Below are positions 1-7,000 of a stretch of 9,075 bases of DNA, piece by piece. The notes below the pieces were generated by a model. That model saw only the letters and a program-made list of their open reading frames with translations, did no database searches and was not told where the DNA came from. Where the stretch lies: the NCBI GenBank assembly GCA_934700375.1, contig CAKUXT010000076.1, positions 1-9,075 on the forward strand. The letters run 5' to 3'. Position 1 is the stretch's first letter. Every line of letters starts with the position of its first letter. The translations under genes were made by a program, and so were the position numbers. The DNA is from an uncultured Bacilli bacterium. Lineage in GTDB: Bacteria > Bacillota_I > Bacilli_A > RFN20 > CAG-288.

Positions 1-994
1 TATCATCGTTTAAAGCAATACAACGTCTTATAGCAAGCGGGAAAGAGGCGGTAAGCATTCCGACATCGGATAGAAACAGCTTGAAAGTGTTTTTTGCCTT
101 TGATACTTCAAGTGGCATCTTTAACTGTTCTGCGATATAGACTGGCAAAGCAACACCTGCATCTTTCAGCCATAGAAAACTGTTTTCGTAACGATCGAAT
201 TTCAGCTCTTTGTTCAGATAAGTGAAAATGAAACGATTATCCTGCTTGTTCAGCTGTGAAGGAATGTTGTTATAGATGGAAATCAGTTTCAGCTTTCTGT
301 CATTTTCTTCATATTTTGAAAAATCCACCTTATATTGGTTGATAAGGCTTTGCTGAAGCTCATAAGTGTCATTGAGATTATTGGTTGATAAGAAACGATT
401 GACAACATCAGGCATACCTCCGACCGCCAGATAATAAGAGAATACGCGCATCATATCGTTATGAATGTTCTCTAAAACAGGTGTTCTGGAAGTAAAACAG
501 GAAGAGAGATAGTCCCAGGTTTTCTGTTTGACACCTAGTGCAAAAGAAAACTCATAGAAGTCCATTGGGAACATTCTGATCATTTCGACATATCCGACCG
601 GCATCGATTTCAGTCCGTTGAGCTCTACGCCGAGCAAAGAACCGGAAAGCACATATCGATAGGAACCTTCATCGACCAGAAACTTGATTTTTGTGATGAT
701 TTCAGGATATAGCTGAACTTCATCAAAAAAGATGATGCTTTCTTTTTTCTTTAACGGATCAGCAGATAACAATTCAATTGTCTGAATCAGTTCTTCAGTT
801 GTAGAACAGGCTTTTATTGTTTTCAGAAAATCTGGACTTTCGAAAAAGTTGATTTCGAAAAAGCTTTTTCTGTTATTGCGAAGTGCTTTTCTGATTGCGT
901 AGGTTTTTCCGACCTGTCTTGCTCCATATAACAGCAAAGCTTTATTGCTTTCGCTTAACCATTTTTCTATTCTAGCATCGATATTACGTTTCAT
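1..994 (-). CDS. AAA_14/DUF4143 family ATPase, C-terminus cut off by window edge
   Basis: The leftward frame is open from ATG at 994-992 to the window edge (331 codons visible). SD AGAGGGA (1007-1001) lies 6 nt upstream and fixes the start. Walker A is GARQVGKT (residues 24-31), Walker B IIFFDEVQ (87-94), followed by a LSGSLLG sensor-like segment and the AVGGMPDVV motif typical of AAA_14 + DUF4143 proteins. The C-terminal DUF4143 part, with its PD-(D/E)XK-like D...E-x-K motif, starts in the window but its end is missing. The protein is paralogous to the neighbour at 1090-2385, with the same order of motifs and N-terminal helix (KxxxxxWL/YLEEW). The family consists of P-loop ATPases with a nuclease-like C-terminal fold; the cellular role is unknown, and many sit in accessory or defence-like loci. 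It follows the neighbour in the same direction after 95 bp and appears to have its own promoter. Family assignment is firm; function is not. Confidence 0.9.
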   Translation of the reverse strand, partial: MKRNIDARIEKWLSESNKALLLYGARQVGKTYAIRKALRNNRKSFFEINFFESPDFLKTIKACSTTEELIQTIELLSADPLKKKESIIFFDEVQLYPEIITKIKFLVDEGSYRYVLSGSLLGVELNGLKSMPVGYVEMIRMFPMDFYEFSFALGVKQKTWDYLSSCFTSRTPVLENIHNDMMRVFSYYLAVGGMPDVVNRFLSTNNLNDTYELQQSLINQYKVDFSKYEENDRKLKLISIYNNIPSQLNKQDNRFIFTYLNKELKFDRYENSFLWLKDAGVALPVYIAEQLKMPLEVSKAKNTFKLFLSDVGMLTASFPLAIRRCIALNDD

Positions 995-1000
995 AATCAG

Positions 1001-1043
1001 TCCCTCTTACAACTATTATATACCACTTTGCCCCCTTTTACTA
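1001..1043 (-). promoter_or_regulatory. Probable promoter and RBS of the leftward ATPase at 1-994
   Basis: On the minus strand a perfect TATAAT (1020-1015) sits about 20 nt before the start codon. It would give a leader of roughly 14 nt containing SD AGAGGGA (1007-1001). The -35 position at 17-bp spacing (1043-1038, TAGTAA) is poor. The spacer overlaps the GGGGCAAAGTG inverted repeat, so binding of a factor there could control the promoter. The -10 and SD are seen directly; the promoter call is inference. Confidence 0.55.
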
Positions 1044-1067
1044 TGGCTTTTAGGGGCAAAGTGCCCC
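1024..1067. repeat. Overlapping inverted repeats between the two leftward ATPase genes
   Basis: CACTTTGCCCC (1024-1034) and its exact complement GGGGCAAAGTG (1053-1063) form an 11-bp inverted repeat with an 18-nt loop. The right arm also pairs locally: GGGGC (1053-1057), loop AAAGT, GCCCC (1063-1067). The two stems share bases and exclude each other. In the read-through transcript of the upstream ATPase gene neither stem is followed by a U tract, so a simple terminator is unlikely. One arm abuts the TATAAT of the downstream gene. It could be a double operator or an attenuator-like switch. Confidence 0.7.
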
Positions 1068-1089
1068 GTTTTGCTTAATTCCGTTATCT

Positions 1090-2385
1090 TTAGATGCAGA
1101 AAGCTGCATATAAGGGAATTATTTTCTTGTTGTCTTCGAATCCGAAGTTCTTCTGCGATAGTTTGATTGCATAGGGAGGATTATAGGTATCCATATAGAT
1201 TTTCAGACTTTTTGATTTTGTGTTGTCAGCAGATTTTACTTCGATTGGAATCAGTTTTCCTTCTCGCTGAATGACAAAATCGATTTTAGCACCTCTTTCC
1301 GATTCCCAATAATAAGTTCTGTATCCGTTGATGGTCAAAGAGATGTTGACATAGTTTTCGACTAGTCCGCCCTTGAAATCATTGATCTCATCGCTCATAT
1401 AGAGAATATCATCTGGGATGATGTCTTTCTTTGCACAGAGGAGTCCGGTATCAGAAATATAGATTTTGAAAGAGTCGATATCGTGATAGTTTTCCAAAGG
1501 CTTTTTGATCTGTTCTGCTCTATAGACCTGTGATACGATAAAAGAGAGAGTAAGCCATTCTATCGCATTTTCGAATTCGGATGCTCTTGCACCTTTTTTG
1601 ATCAGTTTATATTGAAAACGAGTGTTCTTTTTGGAAAGCTGAACGGTGATATTGTCATATGCGATTCTTGTTTTTTTGATTTCGTTCTTGGTGTTGTATT
1701 TGCTCATATCATTGAGATAGCTTAAAAGAATCATGTTCTGCAAATGCCTAATGAGAATATAATCCTTTGTCTTTGAAAATTGCATGACACATTCAGGCAT
1801 GCCGCCTACAACGAGATATTGATGATAGATTTTCAAGGCTTCATCATGCAAAGCGGATGGTAAAGGGGTGTTTTCTGCAAAGGATTTTCTAATCAGATTC
1901 ACCAGTTCATTTTCTCCTAGCGCCAACATAAACTCTTCTAAATCCATCGGATAAAGCGTTTTTATATCGACCTTTCCGACAGGAAAGGAGAAATGAGAGC
2001 GATTGACTGCTATTCCTAATAAACTGCCAGCGACAATCACATGATATTCAGGTGCGTTTTCATAGAAGTATTTCAAAGAGGACAGCGCTCTTTCGCAAAG
2101 CTGTATCTCATCCAATACAATCAATGTCTTTTCTTTTATGATGGATTGATTGCAGATTCTGGATAAAATCGGTATCAGATAATCAGGGCTGATGTTTTCT
2201 TTGAAGGTTTCGCATAGCCTTGGATCGGTTTCGAAATTGAAATAGGCGACGTTTTCATAATGGGTGTGACCGAATTCAAGGATGGCATAGGTTTTTCCGA
2301 CTTGTCTTGCTCCTTCTAGAATCAAGGGTTTTCTGTGTTCGCTGTTTTTCCATTCTTCTAAATAGCTCATGATTTTTCGATACAT
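1090..2385 (-). CDS. AAA_14/DUF4143 family ATPase with intact nuclease-like motif
   Basis: This complete 431-residue protein starts at ATG 2385-2383 behind a near-consensus SD (AAGGAGGA, 2399-2392, 6-nt spacing) and ends with TAA at 1092-1090. Walker A is GARQVGKT (25-32), Walker B LIVLDEIQ (88-95), and a VAGSLLG sensor-like stretch follows at 118-124. VVGGMPECV marks the end of the ATPase part. The C-terminal DUF4143 region carries KIDFVI and PIEVKS, so D369 and E382-V-K384 preserve a PD-(D/E)XK-like pattern. No signal peptide or membrane segment is seen, so it should be cytoplasmic. Length is normal for the family. It is divergent to the ATPase at 2604-3827 and shares a repeat-rich control region with it; a paralogue follows downstream in the same direction. 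The family's biochemical role is not established. Nuclease activity is only suggested by the motif. Confidence 0.93.
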   Translation of the reverse strand: MYRKIMSYLEEWKNSEHRKPLILEGARQVGKTYAILEFGHTHYENVAYFNFETDPRLCETFKENISPDYLIPILSRICNQSIIKEKTLIVLDEIQLCERALSSLKYFYENAPEYHVIVAGSLLGIAVNRSHFSFPVGKVDIKTLYPMDLEEFMLALGENELVNLIRKSFAENTPLPSALHDEALKIYHQYLVVGGMPECVMQFSKTKDYILIRHLQNMILLSYLNDMSKYNTKNEIKKTRIAYDNITVQLSKKNTRFQYKLIKKGARASEFENAIEWLTLSFIVSQVYRAEQIKKPLENYHDIDSFKIYISDTGLLCAKKDIIPDDILYMSDEINDFKGGLVENYVNISLTINGYRTYYWESERGAKIDFVIQREGKLIPIEVKSADNTKSKSLKIYMDTYNPPYAIKLSQKNFGFEDNKKIIPLYAAFCI

Positions 2386-2391
2386 AATCGA

Positions 2392-2421
2392 TCCTCCTTC
2401 GTCGTGAATGATTCTAGTATA
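2392..2421 (-). promoter_or_regulatory. Probable -10 and RBS of the leftward ATPase at 1090-2385
   Basis: On the minus strand TATACT (2421-2416) lies about 31 nt before the start codon, and the strong SD AAGGAGGA (2399-2392) lies between them. No good -35 hexamer is present at 17-18 bp. That position falls inside the first GTGT-type repeat (2427-2446), which fits a promoter that is repressed, or needs an activator, at that repeat. Confidence 0.5.
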
Positions 2422-2426
2422 TCATG

Positions 2427-2517
2427 TATTCGTGTCATTTAGTGTAATCTTTCATTGAAAATATACACTAATATACACGAATAATTCTTAATAACTAACA
2501 CTAAACGACATGAATAC
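2427..2517. repeat. Three copies of a ~20-bp GTGT-type repeat (operator-like array)
   Basis: Copy 1 on the plus strand is TATTCGTGTCATTTAGTGTA (2427-2446). Copy 2 on the minus strand (2483-2464) reads TATTCGTGTATATTAGTGTA, identical at 17 of 20 positions. Copy 3 on the minus strand (2516-2497) reads TATTCATGTCGTTTAGTGTT. Copies 1 and 3 form an imperfect inverted repeat with 18 of 20 matching bases (2426-2445 against 2517-2498). Within each copy two GTGT-like half-sites are 10 bp apart, one helical turn, as expected for a protein that reads one face of DNA. The array sits between two divergent ATPase genes. The repeats are seen directly; the operator role is inference. Confidence 0.75.
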
Positions 2518-2521
2518 TATA

Positions 2522-2570
2522 TTATCGTCACAAATTCAAAATAATTTTAAGTTTGTGACGATAACTGACT
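2522..2570. repeat. Palindromic 47-bp direct repeat, copy 1 (upstream of ATPase gene)
   Basis: TTATCGTCACAAA (2522-2534) and TTTGTGACGATAA (2552-2564) are a perfect 13-bp inverted repeat. The 17-nt centre is itself nearly self-complementary (TTCAAAA...TTTTAAG). The block 2524-2570 recurs at 3827-3873 with 45 of 47 identical bases. This copy covers the likely -35 region of the rightward ATPase promoter, so it could be an operator, a mobile-unit end or both. Confidence 0.9.
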
Positions 2571-2576
2571 TGTTTT

Positions 2577-2597
2577 TGGTATAATCAATTGAGGTGA
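2577..2597 (+). promoter_or_regulatory. Extended -10 promoter and RBS of the rightward ATPase
   Basis: TGGTATAAT (2577-2585) is a perfect extended -10 element. SD GAGGTGA (2591-2597) follows. The SD lies directly against ATG 2598 but 6 nt from ATG 2604, so 2604 is the better start. The -35 position falls in the right arm of the 43-bp palindrome, which suggests control by whatever binds there. Confidence 0.65.
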
Positions 2598-2603
2598 ATG
2601 ACT

Positions 2604-3827
2604 ATGTTGATAAAAAGAAAAGCATATCTGGAACAGATCAGAAAATATTATGATTCCAATCTGATCAAGGTGATCACTGGAATCAGAAGATGCGGGAAGA
2701 GCATCCTTCTAAATCAGATCAGGGAAGAAATCACGGAAAAGAACGGAATTGATGAGAGCCATATTATTTCCATCAATTTTGAAAATCTTCAGTTTTCAGA
2801 CATCAACACCGATATGAAGCTTAACAGCTATATCCTGAAACGGATTGTCGATGATAAGAAATACTATATCTTTTTGGATGAGATTCAGCATGTCCGCCAA
2901 TTTGAAAGAGTATTGGCTTCTTTGAAGGCGGCAAAGAATGTTTCTGTTTTTGTGACAGGCAGCAATTCCAAACTCCTTTCTGGAAGATTGGCTACACTTC
3001 TTGTCGGCCGTTGCAAAGAGTTTAAGATCATGCCTTTCAGTTATGAGGAAATGCTGGAATATTACAAAGACAATTCTTTGCAATTGATGAATAAGCCTTT
3101 GATGAATTATCTGCGCTTTGGCGGGATGCCACAGCGCTTTGACTATGAAAGCGAAGAGGATATCAAATCTTATCTTAAGGATATCTTTTTCGGTATTGTC
3201 GATAAAGATATCTGCAATTCTCGTTCGAAATTCGATAAAGAGAGCTTTCTGACTGTCGCCAAATACATTATCAGCAATTCCTCGAAAGAATTTTCGGCTG
3301 ACAGCATTGTCGATTTCTATAATCGGAACAATACCGATAAGATATGCCGTAAAACGGTATATCGATATCTGGAAAAGCTAGAACAGGCCTGTCTGATTTC
3401 CCGTGTTCATCGATATGATATCGCAACAAAAAGAAACCTAAAATCGATAGAAAAACAATTCGTCATCGATAACGGTTTTCTTCTTGTCGCAAATGAATCC
3501 AATCAGATTCTGCCCTCTCATGCCTTAGAAAACCTTGTCTATAACGAATTGATTTATCGCGGGTATGATGTAAGAATCGGAAAGACATACAAGGGAGAGA
3601 TCGACTTTGTGGCGATGAAGGATGGCAAGAAGTGTTTTATTCAGGTGTGTTATCTGCTTTCCGATGAGAAAGTCATCGATAGAGAATTCAAGGCATTTGA
3701 TTCTATTAGGGATTTTTCGATGAAATACGTTCTTTCCATGGACGAGTTTGATATGTCAAAAGATGGAATCATTCATTTGAACATTGAGGATTGGCTCTTG
3801 CACAAAAAGGAACTGATTCTTAATTAA
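2604..3827 (+). CDS. AAA_14/DUF4143 family ATPase, GIRRCGKS subtype
   Basis: This is a 407-residue protein from ATG 2604, chosen because the SD at 2591-2597 is correctly spaced and family members start with a similar MxIKRxxYLEQ segment. ATG 2598 would add two residues. Walker A is GIRRCGKS (26-33), Walker B YIFLDEIQ (88-95), with a VTGSN sensor-like stretch (117-121) and FGGMPQ before the C-terminal half. The DUF4143 part has EIDFVAM (D334), but the usual E-x-K is replaced by Q347-V-C349, followed by R360-E361. That pattern occurs in this subtype and argues against a canonical PD-(D/E)XK nuclease site. The protein is clearly a different subtype from the two leftward ATPases. No signal or membrane segment is seen. 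The gene is bracketed by 47-bp palindromic direct repeats, the second overlapping its stop codon, and no U-tract terminator follows. Role unknown. Confidence 0.92.
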   Translation: MLIKRKAYLEQIRKYYDSNLIKVITGIRRCGKSILLNQIREEITEKNGIDESHIISINFENLQFSDINTDMKLNSYILKRIVDDKKYYIFLDEIQHVRQFERVLASLKAAKNVSVFVTGSNSKLLSGRLATLLVGRCKEFKIMPFSYEEMLEYYKDNSLQLMNKPLMNYLRFGGMPQRFDYESEEDIKSYLKDIFFGIVDKDICNSRSKFDKESFLTVAKYIISNSSKEFSADSIVDFYNRNNTDKICRKTVYRYLEKLEQACLISRVHRYDIATKRNLKSIEKQFVIDNGFLLVANESNQILPSHALENLVYNELIYRGYDVRIGKTYKGEIDFVAMKDGKKCFIQVCYLLSDEKVIDREFKAFDSIRDFSMKYVLSMDEFDMSKDGIIHLNIEDWLLHKKELILN

Positions 3828-3873
3828 TTGTCACAAATTCAAAATAATTTTAAGTTTGTGACGATAACCGACT
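3827..3873. repeat. Palindromic 47-bp direct repeat, copy 2 (overlaps ATPase stop codon)
   Basis: It matches 2524-2570 at 45 of 47 bases. The arm change C to T (3829) becomes a U-G pair in RNA, so the hairpin survives (arms 3827-3837 and 3855-3865). The first base is the last base of the ATPase TAA stop codon. The copy could act as a 3' mRNA hairpin or mark the end of a duplicated or mobile unit. No U tract follows, so it is not a standard intrinsic terminator. Confidence 0.9.
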
Positions 3874-4030
3874 AGAAATCGACCTTTTCAAGCCTCTTGG
3901 CTGATAGCCTGACTTCTTACTGATCATAAAAGCAAAATTCAAGTTATCTTACTTACGAACCGTAGTGTTTATGTATTGTTTATTTTATTCTTTGTCATTT
4001 CTCTCTTTTCTGTTTCTCAATCCTTTCCTA
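3874..4030. other. Noncoding interval, pyrimidine-rich at its 3' end
   Basis: No credible gene is present between the second 47-bp repeat and the helicase-nuclease promoter. From about 3973 to 4030 the plus strand is strongly pyrimidine-rich (many T and C runs). A weak AGCC/GGCT stem lies near 3901-3912. No clear -35 element or known RNA family could be recognised by eye. Confidence 0.5.
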
Positions 4031-4032
4031 AA

Positions 4033-4064
4033 TGTTAAAATGTTGTAGTCGGTTCAAAAGGGGA
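4033..4064 (+). promoter_or_regulatory. Probable extended -10 promoter and RBS of the helicase-nuclease gene
   Basis: TGTTAAAAT (4033-4041) is an extended -10 element with a 5-of-6 hexamer. AAGGGGA (4058-4064) is an SD with 6-nt spacing to ATG 4071. Transcription would begin near 4048, downstream of the in-frame ATG at 4032, which supports 4071 as the real start. No good -35 is seen. Confidence 0.55.
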
Positions 4065-4070
4065 TGGCTT

Positions 4071-7000
4071 ATGGATTCATTAAATCTTCAGAGATGTTTG
4101 GATGAACTTCTTGATTTAGGAAAGAAAAACAGGCTTCTGTATTTTTCAGAGACGGGTGGGATCATCAAAACGATATCCAGTCTCTCCGCTTCTGATTTTC
4201 TATCTTCGTTATTGAACAACAAACGATTCTCGATCTTCGATCTTGATCGTTATCAGCATGCTTTGAATCTGACAAATGAGGAACTGAACAGTTCCAATAA
4301 GAGAATGGAGTTCTACTTCAAAGCAAAAGACAAGTATTTAACAGGCGCACATAAAAGCGATGAGCTTCTCCTTCTTCCAAAAAGAGCAGGGCTTTACTCC
4401 TCTTTAAAGCGCATTGCAGCAACAGCCGGTGAATCCTTAGAGGAGAGAGGCATCAATATCCTCTTTCTCACTTTCGGAAGTCTCATCTGGAACGATATCG
4501 ATGAGAAAGAGGATATCACCTCTCCTCTTCTTTTAGTTCCTGTATATCTGGAAAAGAAGCAGGGAAGCAAAGACTATGAGATCATTATCAATGAGAGTGA
4601 GGATGTTCAAGTCAATACAACCCTTGCCTATAAGCTGAAACAGACCTACTCTCTCACACTCCCTTCCTTTGATCCTGACAATGACGATTACACGCTTTAT
4701 ATGAGGAAGGTAAAGGAAAGCATCGCTTCCTTTACCGACTGGAAGCTGAGAGATGATTCCTATATCGGGCTTTTTGCTTTTTCGAAGATCGATATGTATC
4801 ACGATTTGAAAAGTCATGAGAAAGAGGCTCTTGACAACCCCGTTGTCAGAAAGCTCTTTGGCTATTCAGCAAGTGAGTGTGATTTTAAAAGTCAGAATGA
4901 TGAAAAACCTGTTCTGCACAATGTCATCGATGCCGATGCTTCTCAGAACAGAGCCGTCTTAGCTTCCAAACAGGGCCAGTCCTTTGTCTTAGAGGGCCCT
5001 CCTGGAACAGGAAAGTCACAGACGATCACCAATATCATCGCTGATGCTCTTTATGATGGAAAGAGAGTTCTTTTTGTCTCGGAGAAGAAGGCTGCTCTTG
5101 ATGTTGTTCTTCATAAGCTTCAGCAGGTCCATTTGGATGACTTCTGTCTCCCTCTTCACGGCAATAAGGCCAATAAGAAGGATGTGGTCAATGAGATCGG
5201 CCGTGTCTTGAGGATGAACTATTCTCTGATGACTGAAGAGGGAGAGAAGAAGCTTTCCGATCTCTTTATGGAGAATGAAAAGCTCAATCAGTACAAAGAG
5301 ATATCGGGAACCTATTCTACTGATCTCTCTATGGCTTATTATCAGGTCTTGATGAAGGCATCGACCTATCAGGATATAGAATCTCCTCTTTTCCGCTTTG
5401 AAGAGATCGAAAAGAAGGATAACGCCTATCTTTCTCAAGCAAAAGGAAACCTTCTTGCTCTAGAGTCGATCGCTTCCGTTCACGGAAGAGAACTGACCGG
5501 TTATGCTTTTTATGGATTGCTTCCTGATAAATGTTCTTATGAGGAGAAGATCGATCTTCAGATCCTTATTAGAGATCTGCTTCAAAAGAAAGAGGATCTC
5601 AATAGCAAGGCAGTGACATTGATTCCTTTCATGCATACAAGAAACAGCATGAAAGGAATGAAAGAGACTCTCTCTGATATCAATACCTTAAAAGAGATGA
5701 AATTCTATAATTCCTCTTTCTTCTTGAAAGAGAACCATGAGAATCTCTCTTCTGCTTTTGCGGATGTCGAAAAGAAGATAGAAGAACGCTCTAAGAAGAT
5801 CAATGCGGCTTTGGAAGTCGCTAAACCAGAGGCTTTAGAGATTGATGCTTCCTCTTTATTGGATAAGTTTGATACCTCTTATCAGACAAAAGCCCGTATC
5901 TTCAAACCCTCCTATTGGAAGAGAAAGAAGAAACTCAAAGCCTTTGCTTTGAATAAGAAGGGCTTCAATTATCAAAAGGCATTGTCTCTTGTAGAGACGC
6001 TTGCCCAGTGTCAGAGGGCAAGAGAGAATGCCTATCATTCTCTTGAGCATCTCAATTCCCTCTTATCGATAGAGACGCGTGTCAACGAAGAACACCTCTC
6101 TCTTGCAAAAGAGTCTTTTGAAAAAGCAAAAGAGATCAAAGGATCCTACTATTTTGATCAGCCGATGAACTTGAACGACTATCAGAAATTCAAAGCTGAT
6201 ACAGAAAGCATCACTTTGAAATCATCAGATTTTGATGACGTTGATAAGCTTCAGTCTTTCTTCGAAAAGAGCAAGCTCTCTTTCGAAGATATGACGATCA
6301 TTGAGATGGAAGACAAAGCCAAAGCGATGAATGATAATTTTGATCTCTTTGATATGAATGTTCAACTGATGAAGATAATCAATAGTGCAAAAGAGGAAGG
6401 CTATTTCTCCTTTGTCTGCTCCTATCTCAATTCTGAACTGTTATTAGAGAATATTATTCCTGCTTTTGAGAAGTGCTTCTATGTACAGATGGCTCAGTAC
6501 ATCTTATCAAAAGAGCCCTGTCTTTCCTCTTTTGTCAGGCCCAATAATGATAGCCTTGTCAAAGACTATATCCGTGATGACAAATTATCCTTTGAGATAT
6601 CACAGGCTCTCATCAAAGAGAAGTGCTCTCATCAGATACCGAAGATTTTCTCAAGACAGAACAATATTGTCTCCGCTTTCCTTTTGGAGACGACAAAGAA
6701 GAGGAATATCCCTTCAGTCCGTGCTTTGATGAACAAATACGGAAGTCTCATTCAGAAGATCAAGCCTTGCTTTATGATGTCTCCTTTGACTGTCTCATCT
6801 TTCTTAGGCGACAACATGGACTTTGACCTGATTGTCTTTGATGAGGCATCCCAGGTCTTCCCTTGGGATGCAATCGGTGCCATCTACCGCGGAAAGCAGG
6901 TCATCATTGTCGGAGACAATAAACAGATGCCGCCTACTTCTTTCTTTATGGCCGGTGTATCAGATGATGAGAATGACAACATGTCCGACAATGATATTGC

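Noticed and set aside
945..1166. 73-codon plus-strand ORF across the first intergenic region
   Set aside because: It overlaps both leftward ATPase genes on the opposite strand, lacks an SD and shows no recognisable motif.
2427..2517. CRISPR-like array
   Set aside because: There are only three short copies, in mixed orientation, with AT-rich unequal spacing and no cas genes; operator repeats fit better.
2598..2603. ATG at 2598 as start of the rightward ATPase
   Set aside because: The SD GAGGTGA ends at 2597, leaving no spacing; ATG 2604 is correctly spaced. The difference is only two residues.
2651..2685. Inverted repeat TGATTCCA...TGGAATCA in the rightward ATPase gene
   Set aside because: It is an 8-bp stem within conserved P-loop coding sequence; like the 10-bp stem at 3341-3363 it looks like background for this codon usage.
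3971..4048. 25-codon hydrophobic ORF (starts MYCLFYSLSF) upstream of the helicase gene
   Set aside because: There is no SD before its ATG; the hydrophobic composition follows from the pyrimidine-rich tract, and the probable promoter of the next gene lies inside it.
4032..4070. In-frame ATG at 4032 as start of the helicase-nuclease gene
   Set aside because: It lies inside the extended -10 element, has no SD, and would add 13 residues outside the DUF4011 match; ATG 4071 has AAGGGGA at 6-nt spacing.
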